Positions 1 through 6,393 of a stretch of 64,000 bases of DNA are shown in pieces; position 1 is the stretch's first letter, and every line of letters starts with the position of its first letter. Source of the stretch: Luteimonas suaedae (GTDB lineage Bacteria; Pseudomonadota; Gammaproteobacteria; Xanthomonadales; Xanthomonadaceae); contig NZ_VSSP01000004.1 in the NCBI RefSeq assembly GCF_008312895.1, positions 248,001 to 312,000 on the forward strand, given 5' to 3'. The position numbers were made by a program, and so were the translations under genes. The notes beneath the pieces are model-generated. The model was not told the DNA's origin and did no database searches. It worked only from the letters and a program-made list of their open reading frames with translations.

Positions 1-394
1 GCGGATACCAGCGCGAGGCCAGCGGCAGCGCCACCGCGAACGAGGCGCCCGCCACGCCCAGCATCATGCCCAGCAGCAGGACCTGCGCATAGCTGTGCAC
101 GCCCAGCCGCCAGGCCACCAGCAGCGCCGCGATCACCAGCGCCTGCGCCAGCAGGCCGGTGCGCCTGGCGCCGATGCGGTCGGCCAGCATGCCCAGGAAC
201 AGGCGCAGCACTGCGCCGCAGAGGATCGGCACGGCCACCATCATCGCCCGCTGCTGCGTGTCCAGTTGCAGGACCGCGGCCAGCTGCACCTGCATCGGAC
301 CCAGCAGGTACCACACCATGAAACTCAGATCGAAATACAGAAACGCCGACAACAGCGTGGGCGTGTGTCCGGCCCGCCAGAACGATCGGTTCAT
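1..394 (-). CDS. Nitrate/nitrite transporter, MFS (NarK/NasA family), partial
   Basis: The 5' part of a major facilitator protein runs off the left edge; its first 131 residues are visible. It would import nitrate (possibly export nitrite) across the inner membrane for assimilation. The translation shows hydrophobic helices and the NNP-family segment ASFAVALPLASRWYP. The MFS loop between helices 2 and 3 reads GMLADRIGARR. The ATG at 394 follows a GGAG Shine-Dalgarno 9 bases upstream. The leader ahead of it carries a sigma-54 promoter and ANTAR-type hairpins, and nasS-nasT lie just upstream. This context argues for an assimilatory rather than respiratory role. Nitrite and nitrate reductase genes probably follow to the left, outside the window (inference). 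Confidence 0.88.
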   Translation of the reverse strand, partial: MNRSFWRAGHTPTLLSAFLYFDLSFMVWYLLGPMQVQLAAVLQLDTQQRAMMVAVPILCGAVLRLFLGMLADRIGARRTGLLAQALVIAALLVAWRLGVHSYAQVLLLGMMLGVAGASFAVALPLASRWYP

Positions 395-474
395 CCGCGC
401 AATCTCCAAACGTGGGGCGCCTGCGCATGCCTTCCGATGGCCTGTCACGGCGGTGTTGGGGGGAGAGAAACGCG

Positions 475-511
475 AACGGCGTCCTCCGGTTCGCACCGCG
501 AAGACGCCGTT
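475..511 (-). terminator. Possible leader terminator hairpin of the nitrate-transporter mRNA
   Basis: A perfect 9-bp inverted repeat (AACGGCGTC at 475-483, its complement at 503-511) with a 19-base loop lies between the ANTAR-type hairpins and the transporter start. On the minus strand it is followed by a pyrimidine-rich stretch (TTTCTCTCCCCCC) rather than a clean U tract. By analogy with known NasT/NasR leaders it could be the intrinsic terminator that is overcome by antitermination. The weak U tract lowers confidence. Confidence 0.5.
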
Positions 512-524
512 GTCTTGGTAAGCG

Positions 525-538
525 GGCCGCCGTTGGCC
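525..538 (-). promoter_or_regulatory. ANTAR-type RNA hairpin 2 (hexaloop AACGGC)
   Basis: Read on the minus strand, GGCC - AACGGC - GGCC forms a 4-bp stem, extendable to 6 bp with a bulged C, closing a six-base loop. The loop has A at position 1 and G at position 4, the signature of RNA hairpins bound by ANTAR domains such as NasR and NasT. The same hexaloop occurs in hairpin 1, 24 bases upstream in the transcript. Confidence 0.7.
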
Positions 539-562
539 GCGCTACGGAATTCGGGTTGTGGC

Positions 563-580
563 GGGCACGCCGTTGCGCCC
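563..580 (-). promoter_or_regulatory. ANTAR-type RNA hairpin 1 (hexaloop AACGGC)
   Basis: Read on the minus strand, GGGCGC - AACGGC - GTGCCC forms a 6-bp stem (one G-T pair) with a hexaloop that has A1 and G4. It starts only about 4 bases after the transcription start predicted from the sigma-54 promoter. The spacing and identical loop with hairpin 2 fit the two-hairpin motif that dimeric ANTAR antiterminators recognise. The presumed ligand is NasT, encoded at 2019-2594. Confidence 0.72.
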
Positions 581-594
581 ACGTAGAGTTACAA

Positions 595-610
595 AGCAAT
601 CCGCGTGCCA
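595..610 (-). promoter_or_regulatory. Sigma-54 promoter of the nitrate-transporter operon
   Basis: The minus strand reads TGGCACG, four bases, then TTGCT, which matches the sigma-54 consensus with its -24 GG and -12 GC at the required spacing. Transcription should begin near position 584, giving a leader of about 190 nt before the ATG at 394. Two NtrC-like enhancer sites lie 140-165 bp upstream. Confidence 0.85.
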
Positions 611-718
611 ATTGCCGGCTGCGCCGGCCGCACCGATGCATTCGCAAGCAATTCAATCGCTTGAGCGTGGATTGTCGGGTGGCCGCCGAACACGGGCGTC
701 GGCTTGCCGGCTTCGCAC

Positions 719-735
719 TGCACCATCGGAGTGCT
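719..735. promoter_or_regulatory. NtrC-like enhancer site (proximal)
   Basis: TGCACC-N5-AGTGCT is a near match to the NtrC dyad TGCACC-N5-GGTGCA, with two mismatches in the right half. Its centre lies 21 bp (two helical turns) from that of the better site at 740-756. It is about 142 bp upstream of the predicted sigma-54 start. Confidence 0.6.
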
Positions 736-739
736 TCGA

Positions 740-756
740 TGCACTGTTGTTGTGCA
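740..756. promoter_or_regulatory. NtrC-like enhancer site (distal)
   Basis: TGCAC-N7-GTGCA is a perfect dyad with the spacing of NtrC sites. It sits about 163 bp upstream of the predicted sigma-54 start and 21 bp centre to centre from the site at 719-735. Tandem sites one or two turns apart upstream of a -24/-12 promoter are the usual NtrC enhancer layout. Confidence 0.72.
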
Positions 757-809
757 TCGCATCATTCACCCATGCGGCATGGCTCGCCCCCGCGTATTCG
801 TATCGCCGG

Positions 810-1880
810 CTACTCCCAGCGAGAACCGTCGAACAGGGTGCTCTGCCGCGTATCGCGGGTCGGGACCGGCACGCCCAGCTGTTCCGCCGCTTGTCGATAG
901 GTGTCGACGCGGCGGACATTGCCCAACAGGATCGCGTCGGCCTCCGGGCTGGCGGCCGGCAACCAGCCCCAACGGCGGAACTGGTGCAGGAACCAGCGGC
1001 CATCCGAGCGCCACGGGAAATTGACCTGTCCGTCGGCATGAAAGCGCAGCCGTTGCGCCGGATCGTCGATGTCCGAAGGCAGCAGGCTGGCCGCGATGCG
1101 CTCGGCCGGCAGGCCGATCACCTCCGGATCGGCCAGCCAGTCCACCGCCTGCCGCCGGTTCTCCGGCACGTCCAGCCAACGGCAGGCCTCCAGTACGGCG
1201 GCGGTCAGGGCGACCGCCGTCTCCGGCTGCAGGGCCGCAAACGCGCGACGACAGGCCAGCACCTTCTCCGGATGTCCCGGCCAGAGCTGCCCGCTGCGGA
1301 TCACGCGTGCGCCGGCCCCCAGCGCTTCGGCCTGCGCGGCCCATGGTTCGCCTGCGCAATAGCCGTCCAGTTCGCCGCGTGCCAGAGCCGCCGGCATCTG
1401 CGGCGGCGACAGGGTCACGCCGCGGATGGCGGCCATCGGATCCACGCCCTGTGCGGCCAGCCAGCAGTACAGCCACATCGCGTGGGTGCCGGTGGGGAAG
1501 GTCTGCGCCAGGATCGGAGGTCGCGGCAGCGCCGCCAGCAGTTCGCGCAGGGGCAGCCCCTGTTCCAGTCCCCGCGCCAGCGGCGGCGACAGCACGATGG
1601 CCTGGCCGTTCTGGTTGAGGGTGAGCAGGATGGCCAGCCCGGCCTGCGGGCCGCCGATGCCGGTCTCGACGCCGTAGACCAGTCCGGCCAGGGCATGCAC
1701 CGCGTCCAGTTCTCCCGACAGCAGCTTGTCGCGGATCGCCGCCCAGGAGGCCTGCCGCCGCAACCGCAGCCGCAGGCCGTGCTTGCTGTCCAGGCCCAGG
1801 CGCACGGCCGCGACCAGCGGCGCGCAATCGATCAGGGGCATGTAGCCCAGCTGCAGGGTTCGGACGTTGTCGTTATGCAT
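810..1880 (-). CDS. nasS: Nitrate sensor NasS (NrtA-like, non-transport binding protein)
   Basis: A 356-residue protein of the NrtA/CmpA nitrate-binding family without any visible signal peptide, as expected for the cytoplasmic sensor NasS. Family landmarks are LGYMPLIDCAPLVAA near the N terminus, ASWAAIRDKL and TFPTGTHAMWLYCWLAAQG. In characterised systems NasS holds NasT inactive until nitrate or nitrite binds, and then releases it. The start at 1880 (MHNDNVRTLQLGYMPL) was chosen over an upstream in-frame ATG at 1931 because family similarity begins just after it. It lies downstream of nasT on the same strand, separated by 138 bp of structured DNA. Alternative: the periplasmic component of a nitrate ABC importer, less likely with no permease nearby. 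Confidence 0.88.
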   Translation of the reverse strand: MHNDNVRTLQLGYMPLIDCAPLVAAVRLGLDSKHGLRLRLRRQASWAAIRDKLLSGELDAVHALAGLVYGVETGIGGPQAGLAILLTLNQNGQAIVLSPPLARGLEQGLPLRELLAALPRPPILAQTFPTGTHAMWLYCWLAAQGVDPMAAIRGVTLSPPQMPAALARGELDGYCAGEPWAAQAEALGAGARVIRSGQLWPGHPEKVLACRRAFAALQPETAVALTAAVLEACRWLDVPENRRQAVDWLADPEVIGLPAERIAASLLPSDIDDPAQRLRFHADGQVNFPWRSDGRWFLHQFRRWGWLPAASPEADAILLGNVRRVDTYRQAAEQLGVPVPTRDTRQSTLFDGSRWE

Positions 1881-1975
1881 GGAACCCTCACGAAATCCGT
1901 CATTCTTCGGTTGCCATCCTTCGCGCCTCATCGAGGGCTTCGCCCCCCGGCCTGGCCATCCATGGCCAAGCGTTC

Positions 1976-2018
1976 GCAGGCGCCGCGGATGCCATTCAAG
2001 GCATCTGCGGCGCCCTGC
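1976..2018 (-). promoter_or_regulatory. Long imperfect hairpin between nasT and nasS
   Basis: GCAGGCGCCGC and GATGCC are mirrored by GGCATC and GCGGCGCCCTGC, giving a stem of about 17 bp with small bulges, starting immediately after the nasT stop codon. There is no T run behind it on the minus strand, so a processing or attenuating structure or a REP-like palindrome is as likely as a terminator. Confidence 0.45.
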
Positions 2019-2594
2019 TCACCCCAGCAGATCGGCCATGGCGATGATCTGGCGGGCCACGTCCGCCAGCTTGAGGCCCTGCTTCATCGCCTGCTGGCGC
2101 AGGGCGGCATAGGCCTCGGGTTCGCTCATGCCGCGCTTGTCCATCAGCAGGCCCTTGGCGCGCTCGATCAGCTTGCGGTCGCCCAGTTGCTGCTGGACCT
2201 GGTCCAGCTCGCGGCGAACCTGCGATTGCTGCTCGAAGCGGGCCAGCGCCACCTGGATGATCGGCGCCAGGCGCGCCGGCGCCAGCCCGTCCACGACGTA
2301 GGCGGTGACCCCGGCCCCGACCACGGTGCGGATCAGCTGGTCGTCGCCGTCGGCCGAGAACATCACCACCGGTCGCGGCGCCTGGTGATGCACCACCGCC
2401 AGCTGTTCCAGCGTGTCGCGCGAAGGCGAGTCGACGTCGATGATGATCACGTCCGGCTGCTGCGATTCCACCGCCTTGAGCAGCGCCCCGGCCGCCGCCA
2501 CCTCCTCCAGCACCTCGTAGCCGGCGGCCAGCAGCGCATCGCGCAGTTCGCCGATCGGCTTTTCGGTATCGTTGACCAGCAGAATGCGCAGCAT
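2019..2594 (-). CDS. nasT: NasT, ANTAR-domain response regulator / RNA-binding antiterminator
   Basis: A 191-residue two-domain protein. Residues 1-120 form a receiver-like domain (LRILLVNDTEKP, then DVIIIDVDSPSRDTLEQL). The C terminus is an ANTAR RNA-binding helix bundle (LIERAKGLLMDKRGMSEPEA). In NasST systems NasT, freed from NasS by nitrate, binds paired hexaloop hairpins in the leader of nitrate-assimilation mRNAs and prevents termination. Such hairpins are present at 525-580. The ATG at 2594 opens the conserved MLRILLVND; a longer in-frame start at 2669 adds a low-complexity extension and was rejected. The gene is divergent from cysG, 86 bp away. Confidence 0.92.
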   Translation of the reverse strand: MLRILLVNDTEKPIGELRDALLAAGYEVLEEVAAAGALLKAVESQQPDVIIIDVDSPSRDTLEQLAVVHHQAPRPVVMFSADGDDQLIRTVVGAGVTAYVVDGLAPARLAPIIQVALARFEQQSQVRRELDQVQQQLGDRKLIERAKGLLMDKRGMSEPEAYAALRQQAMKQGLKLADVARQIIAMADLLG

Positions 2595-2680
2595 CGCAGG
2601 CGAGGGCCGGAGGGCGGGATCGGCCCCATGTTGCCATGCAGCATCAGGCGCTGCGAGCCGCCCATCCATCTGGAGACCCC

Positions 2681-3685
2681 ATGCCGCTGTTTCCGCTGTT
2701 CGCCGATCTTTCGGGCCGCGAGGTACTGGTGGTGGGCGGCGGCGAGGTCGCCACGCGCAAGGTGGAGGCGCTGCTGCAGGCCGGGGCGCAGGTGCAGATC
2801 CACGCGCATGCGCTCGCCGAGACGCTGTCGCGGTGGCTGGCCGAGGGGCGGCTGCGGCGCCGCGAGGGCGATTTCGACCCGGCCTGGCTGGACGAGGTCT
2901 GGCTGGTCGTAGCCGCCACCGACGACCGGGCTTTCAATGCCCGCCTGGCGGCCGAAGCCGGCGGGCGCCGGCGCCTGGCCAATATCGTCGACGATGCGGA
3001 GCTGTCGACCTTCCAGGTGCCCGCGATCGTCGATCGCGCGCCGTTGCTGGTGGCGATTTCCTCCGGCGGCGCGGCGCCGATGCTCGCCAGGCGCCTGCGC
3101 GAGCAACTGGAAACGCAGCTGGATCACTCGCTGGGCGACTTCGCCGGCCTGTTCGCACGCCACCGCGCAGCCATCCGCCGGCAGCTGCCGCAACTGGCCC
3201 GGCGCCGGCGCTGGTTCGAGCAGGTCCTCGACGGCCCCGTGCCCGTGCTGTTGCAGGCCGGGCAGCGGGAGGCGGCCGAGCAGGCGTTCCAGGCCGCACT
3301 GCAGAGCAGCCAGGACACGCCGGCCGCGGGCAGCGTGACATTGGTCGGCACCGGCAACGGCGATCCGGGCCTGCTGACATTGAAGGCCCTGCGCGCCCTG
3401 AACCAGGCCGATCTGCTGGTCTGCGACGCCGCGGTCGTGCCCGCGGTGCTGGCGCTGGCGCGGCGCGATGCCGAACGCGTGGCGATGCCCGCCGACGCAG
3501 CCGAGCAGTTGAGTCTGCTGGTCCGACAGGCCAATGCCGGCAAGCGCGTGGTGGCCCTGAAACCAGGCGATGCTTTCCGTAGGCCGCCCGACGATCGTCT
3601 GCCAAACGAACTGGCCGGCCAAGGCATCGCCTGCGACGTCATCGCCGGCATCACCTTCAAAGCCCCTCTCCCTGCGGGGCGATAG
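2681..3685 (+). CDS. cysG: Siroheme synthase CysG with truncated methyltransferase domain
   Basis: The first ~205 residues are a complete precorrin-2 dehydrogenase / sirohydrochlorin ferrochelatase module. They include the NAD site VVGGGEVATRK, the catalytic-Asp motif NIVDD and the SSGG motif. From about residue 220 a uroporphyrinogen-III methyltransferase begins (GSVTLVGTGNGDPGLLTLKA) but it is degenerate and stops after the family's PGIT-like motif (AGIT). The last nine residues (FKAPLPAGR) are encoded by an extragenic repeat. At 334 residues it is about 130 shorter than full CysG. It probably makes siroheme from precorrin-2 supplied by another methyltransferase; the cofactor would serve nitrite and sulfite reductases. 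Start at 2681 has a TGGAG Shine-Dalgarno. Confidence 0.88.
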   Translation: MPLFPLFADLSGREVLVVGGGEVATRKVEALLQAGAQVQIHAHALAETLSRWLAEGRLRRREGDFDPAWLDEVWLVVAATDDRAFNARLAAEAGGRRRLANIVDDAELSTFQVPAIVDRAPLLVAISSGGAAPMLARRLREQLETQLDHSLGDFAGLFARHRAAIRRQLPQLARRRRWFEQVLDGPVPVLLQAGQREAAEQAFQAALQSSQDTPAAGSVTLVGTGNGDPGLLTLKALRALNQADLLVCDAAVVPAVLALARRDAERVAMPADAAEQLSLLVRQANAGKRVVALKPGDAFRRPPDDRLPNELAGQGIACDVIAGITFKAPLPAGR

Positions 3686-3866
3686 CGCATGGCTTGCGCG
3701 CCACCGGCGCGCGTGCGCTGGAGCGCCCGCGCCGCTGGCGCGGGCCGGGGCGCGGAGCGGGGTTGGGTGAGGGTACGGCGAAGTCGCGATGGTTCAGACC
3801 TCTGCCGCTTCGCCGTACCCTCATCCCGCCCTCCGGGCCACCTTCTCCCGGGGGGAGAGGGAAAAA
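3663..3866. repeat. Extragenic repeat with 15-bp inverted arms
   Basis: A composite repeat begins inside the cysG 3' end (GCCCCTCTCCCTGCGGGG) and continues past its stop codon. It contains a perfect 15-bp inverted repeat, GAGGGTACGGCGAAG (3769-3783) against its complement at 3808-3822, and ends in the CCTCATCCC...CTTCTCCCGG-type motif. It resembles dispersed intergenic repeats common in Xanthomonadaceae (recalled, not searched). Confidence 0.6.
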
Positions 3867-3928
3867 AGGACCACCGGCTCGTTGCGGAGCCGAGTGCAGC
3901 GCCGCCAGCCGCGCTCTACACTGTCGCC

Positions 3929-4264
3929 ATGAAACGCTGGTACGGAAAACTGTTCGGCTTCATTGCCGGCTGGCTGCTGATGCGGCACCCCGCGGGCGGG
4001 CTGATCGGCCTGCTGATCGGTCATGCCTTCGACGCCGACTGGCTGTTCCCGCGGCGCGCGGCGCCGTATCGCGTGCTCGGCGTCAGCGACGACGCCAGCG
4101 AGGCCGAGATCGACCAGGCCTACCGCCGGCTGATGGCGCAGTACCACCCGGACCGGCTGTCCGGCGCGGCGCCCGAACTGCGCGCGCAGGCGGAGAAGAA
4201 GGCCCAGGAGATCAACGGCGCCTACGACCGCATCAAGGCCGTGCGCAAGCGCCGATCCTCATAG
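3929..4264 (+). CDS. Small membrane-anchored DnaJ-domain protein
   Basis: A 111-residue protein. The N-terminal ~40 residues resemble the membrane segment of DjlA (WYGKLFGFIAGWLLMRHPAG, then GLLIGHAFD). A J domain follows from about residue 47 (APYRVLGVSDDASEAEIDQA) with the HPD motif in YHPDRLSG that stimulates DnaK ATPase. The central TerB-like domain of DjlA is absent. Start at 3929 was chosen by similarity. A -10-like TACACT lies 5 bases before the ATG, so the message may be leaderless. It is probably a co-chaperone at the inner membrane; clients are unknown. Confidence 0.82.
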   Translation: MKRWYGKLFGFIAGWLLMRHPAGGLIGLLIGHAFDADWLFPRRAAPYRVLGVSDDASEAEIDQAYRRLMAQYHPDRLSGAAPELRAQAEKKAQEINGAYDRIKAVRKRRSS

Positions 4265-4280
4265 CGCCACATCCTGCCCA

Positions 4281-4357
4281 TGTGGGAGCGGCGGACGTCG
4301 CGACTGCAGGGGACCGGTCGCGCTTTCCGTCGGCAGCATGCCCCCGCCACTCCCACA
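4281..4357. repeat. Degenerate GTGGGAGCG-type inverted repeat
   Basis: TGTGGGAGCGGCGG (4281-4294) is mirrored imperfectly by CCGCCACTCCCACA (4344-4357). It is one of several related palindromic repeats in this window and sits directly before rpe. Confidence 0.5.
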
Positions 4358-4384
4358 ACGACTTCATCACCGACAACGCCGCCC

Positions 4385-5059
4385 ATGCAGCCACCCGTCA
4401 TCGCCCCGTCCATCCTCTCCGCCGATTTCGCCCGCCTCGGCGGGGAAGTCGACGCCGTGCTCGCCGCCGGCGCCGACTGGGTGCATTTCGACGTGATGGA
4501 CAACCACTACGTGCCCAACCTCACCATCGGTCCGCTGGTCTGCGAGGCGCTGCGCAAGCACGGCGTCACCGCGCCGATCGACGTGCACCTGATGATCGAG
4601 CCGGTGGACCGGATCGTGCCGGACTTCGCCCGCGCGGGCGCCAGCCTGATCAGCTTCCACCCCGAGGCCAGCCGCCACGTACACCGCACCATCCAGATGA
4701 TCAAGGCGGAGGGCTGCCAGGCCGGCCTGGTACTCAATCCGGCCACGCCGGTGGACGTGCTCGACTACGTGCTCGAGGACCTGGACCTGGTGCTGGTGAT
4801 GTCGGTCAACCCGGGCTTCGGCGGGCAGGCATTCATCCCGTCGGCGCTGGACAAGCTGCGCATCGTGCGCGAGCGCATCGACGCCAGCGGCCGCGCCATT
4901 CGCTTGGAGATCGACGGCGGGGTGAAGCCGGACAACATCGGCGCGATCGCCACCGCTGGCGCCGACACTTTCGTCGCCGGCTCGGCGATCTTCGGCCAGT
5001 CGGACTATGCCGACGTCATCGCGCGCATGCGCCGGGCAGTCGCCGCGGCGGCTGAATAG
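4385..5059 (+). CDS. rpe: Ribulose-phosphate 3-epimerase
   Basis: A 224-residue TIM-barrel enzyme that interconverts ribulose 5-phosphate and xylulose 5-phosphate in the pentose phosphate pathway. Diagnostic stretches are [16 protein letters not shown], the metal/catalytic Asp segment [28 protein letters not shown] and the second catalytic Asp in [11 protein letters not shown]. Length is normal. The ATG at 4385 ([11 protein letters not shown]) fits family alignment; an in-frame ATG at 4280 would translate the preceding repeat. In many bacteria rpe precedes the trp genes, as here. Confidence 0.95.
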   Translation: MQPPVIAPSILSADFARLGGEVDAVLAAGADWVHFDVMDNHYVPNLTIGPLVCEALRKHGVTAPIDVHLMIEPVDRIVPDFARAGASLISFHPEASRHVHRTIQMIKAEGCQAGLVLNPATPVDVLDYVLEDLDLVLVMSVNPGFGGQAFIPSALDKLRIVRERIDASGRAIRLEIDGGVKPDNIGAIATAGADTFVAGSAIFGQSDYADVIARMRRAVAAAAE

Positions 5060-5062
5060 AAA

Positions 5063-5093
5063 ACAGCGCCGGTGGGGAGCCCCCCGGCGCTGT
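5063..5093. terminator. Hairpin after rpe, possibly bidirectional terminator
   Basis: ACAGCGCCGG and its exact complement CCGGCGCTGT form a 10-bp stem with an 11-base loop four bases after the rpe stop codon. The plus strand lacks a T run behind it, while the minus strand continues with TTTTC. It may end rpe transcription weakly. A second 6-bp hairpin (GGAGGC / GCCTCC) follows at 5098-5115. Confidence 0.5.
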
Positions 5094-5236
5094 CGCTGGA
5101 GGCAATCCCGCCTCCGTCCGTCGTCCCTGCGATGGACTCTCATACTCCACGTCGATGATGACGCCCGCATGACATTCACGGCGCGCGACGCCCGGACGCT
5201 GCTAGCCTGCGGCTCCCCCGAAACGAGCCTTGACCC

Positions 5237-6175
5237 ATGTCGTCGTCCCGGCACTGGCGTCTGATCCTCAACGGCAAGTCCGCCGAAGACGAACCGTTGC
5301 GTGAGGCCGTCCAGGCGATGCGTGATCGCGGCATCGCCCTGGAGGTGCGCGTGACCTGGGAGTCCGGCGACGCCGAGCGCTACCTCGCCGAGGCGATCGC
5401 CGATGGCGTGGACACGGTGATCGCAGGCGGCGGCGACGGCACCCTGAGCGATGTCGCCGGCGCGCTCGCGCAGCGCGACGAAGCCGCCGAGGCGTTGCCG
5501 GCGCTGGCGCTGGTGCCGCTCGGCACTGCCAATGATTTCGCCGCGTCGGCCGCGATCCCGGAAGAACCGCTAGCGGCGCTCGAGCTGGTGCGGGCGCAGC
5601 CGCCGCGGCCGTTCGATCTGCTCAGGCTGGAGGCCGACGGTGCGGTGCACTGGTGCGCCAACCTGGCCAGCGGCGGCTTCGGCACACGCATCACCGTCGA
5701 AACCAACGAGGGCCTGAAGAAGATGCTCGGCGGCCTGGCCTACCTGATCACCGGCATCGCCAAGGTCGGCCGGATCGAGCCACTGCAGGCGCGTATCGCC
5801 GGGCCGGGCTTTTCCTGGCAGGGCGATTTCATCGCCCTCGGCGTCGGTAACGGCCGCCAGGCCGGCGGGGGCCAGGTGCTGTGCCCGGACGCGCTGGCCG
5901 ACGACGGCCTGCTCGACCTGACCGTGGTACCGGAACTGGAGGGCGAGGTGGCCGCCACGCTCGGCACCGTGGTCAGCGAAGGCCGCGAGGCCGCGCTCGA
6001 TCAGGTGGCGGTGCGCGCGCGGTTGCCCTGGCTGGAGATCGACGCGCCGGAGCCGCTCGCCCTCAACCTCGACGGCGAGCCGATCCAGGCCCGCCGCTTC
6101 CGCATCGACTGCGTGCACGCGCGCCTGCGGATGCACCTGCCGTCGGACTGTGTGCTGTTGTCCGCGGCGCGCTGA
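5237..6175 (+). CDS. yegS: YegS-like lipid kinase (diacylglycerol-kinase catalytic family)
   Basis: A 312-residue protein of the DAGK_cat family. It has the nucleotide-binding motif [17 protein letters not shown] at about residues 60-76, the PLGTANDFA motif, and the C-terminal beta domain with [12 protein letters not shown]. Enzymes of this family phosphorylate lipids such as phosphatidylglycerol or diacylglycerol. The length matches E. coli YegS, so the family is certain but the substrate is not. The start at 5237 follows a clear intergenic region downstream of rpe. Confidence 0.88.
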   Translation: MSSSRHWRLILNGKSAEDEPLREAVQAMRDRGIALEVRVTWESGDAERYLAEAIADGVDTVIAGGGDGTLSDVAGALAQRDEAAEALPALALVPLGTANDFAASAAIPEEPLAALELVRAQPPRPFDLLRLEADGAVHWCANLASGGFGTRITVETNEGLKKMLGGLAYLITGIAKVGRIEPLQARIAGPGFSWQGDFIALGVGNGRQAGGGQVLCPDALADDGLLDLTVVPELEGEVAATLGTVVSEGREAALDQVAVRARLPWLEIDAPEPLALNLDGEPIQARRFRIDCVHARLRMHLPSDCVLLSAAR

Positions 6176-6242
6176 CCGCCTCACTGCCGTTTCCGCACCA
6201 TTCCATGGCGCATCGCCGGCGGCGAAACCTCGCGCGACCGGC

Positions 6243-6248
6243 TAAAGT
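6243..6248 (+). promoter_or_regulatory. -10-like element upstream of the trpE leader ORF
   Basis: TAAAGT lies 7 bases before the ATG of the putative leader ORF and 107 bases before trpE. A transcription start 6-7 bases downstream would make the leader ORF leaderless. No convincing -35 box is visible. Confidence 0.4.
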
Positions 6249-6255
6249 AGCGGCC

Positions 6256-6393
6256 ATGGACCTCCCTCACTTCCGGCGTTCTCCCAAGGCCAGGGCCTGG
6301 CGATGGTGGCGCACCGCCGCCGCTCCCGCCCCTTCGCCTTCCGAGGACACGCCGCGTGATTACGCAACCGCAGTTCCAGCAGTACGCCGCTGA
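6256..6393 (+). CDS. Candidate Trp-rich leader peptide upstream of trpE
   Basis: A 45-codon ORF begins with MDLPHFRRSPKARAWRWWRT: three Trp codons in four (TGG CGA TGG TGG). It resembles the WWRT of the E. coli trp leader. It overlaps the first 38 bases of trpE in another frame, unlike classical leader peptides, which stop soon after the Trp codons. No intrinsic terminator lies between it and trpE. Ribosome stalling at the Trp codons could still control exposure of the trpE start. The Trp cluster is directly visible; the regulatory role is inference. Confidence 0.45.
   Translation: MDLPHFRRSPKARAWRWWRTAAAPAPSPSEDTPRDYATAVPAVRR

Noticed and set aside
558-2912. A 784-codon open frame on the plus strand across nasS and nasT
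   Set aside because: It is the antisense shadow of nasS/nasT: low-complexity, Arg/Gln-rich translation, no ribosome-binding site, and conserved families read on the other strand.
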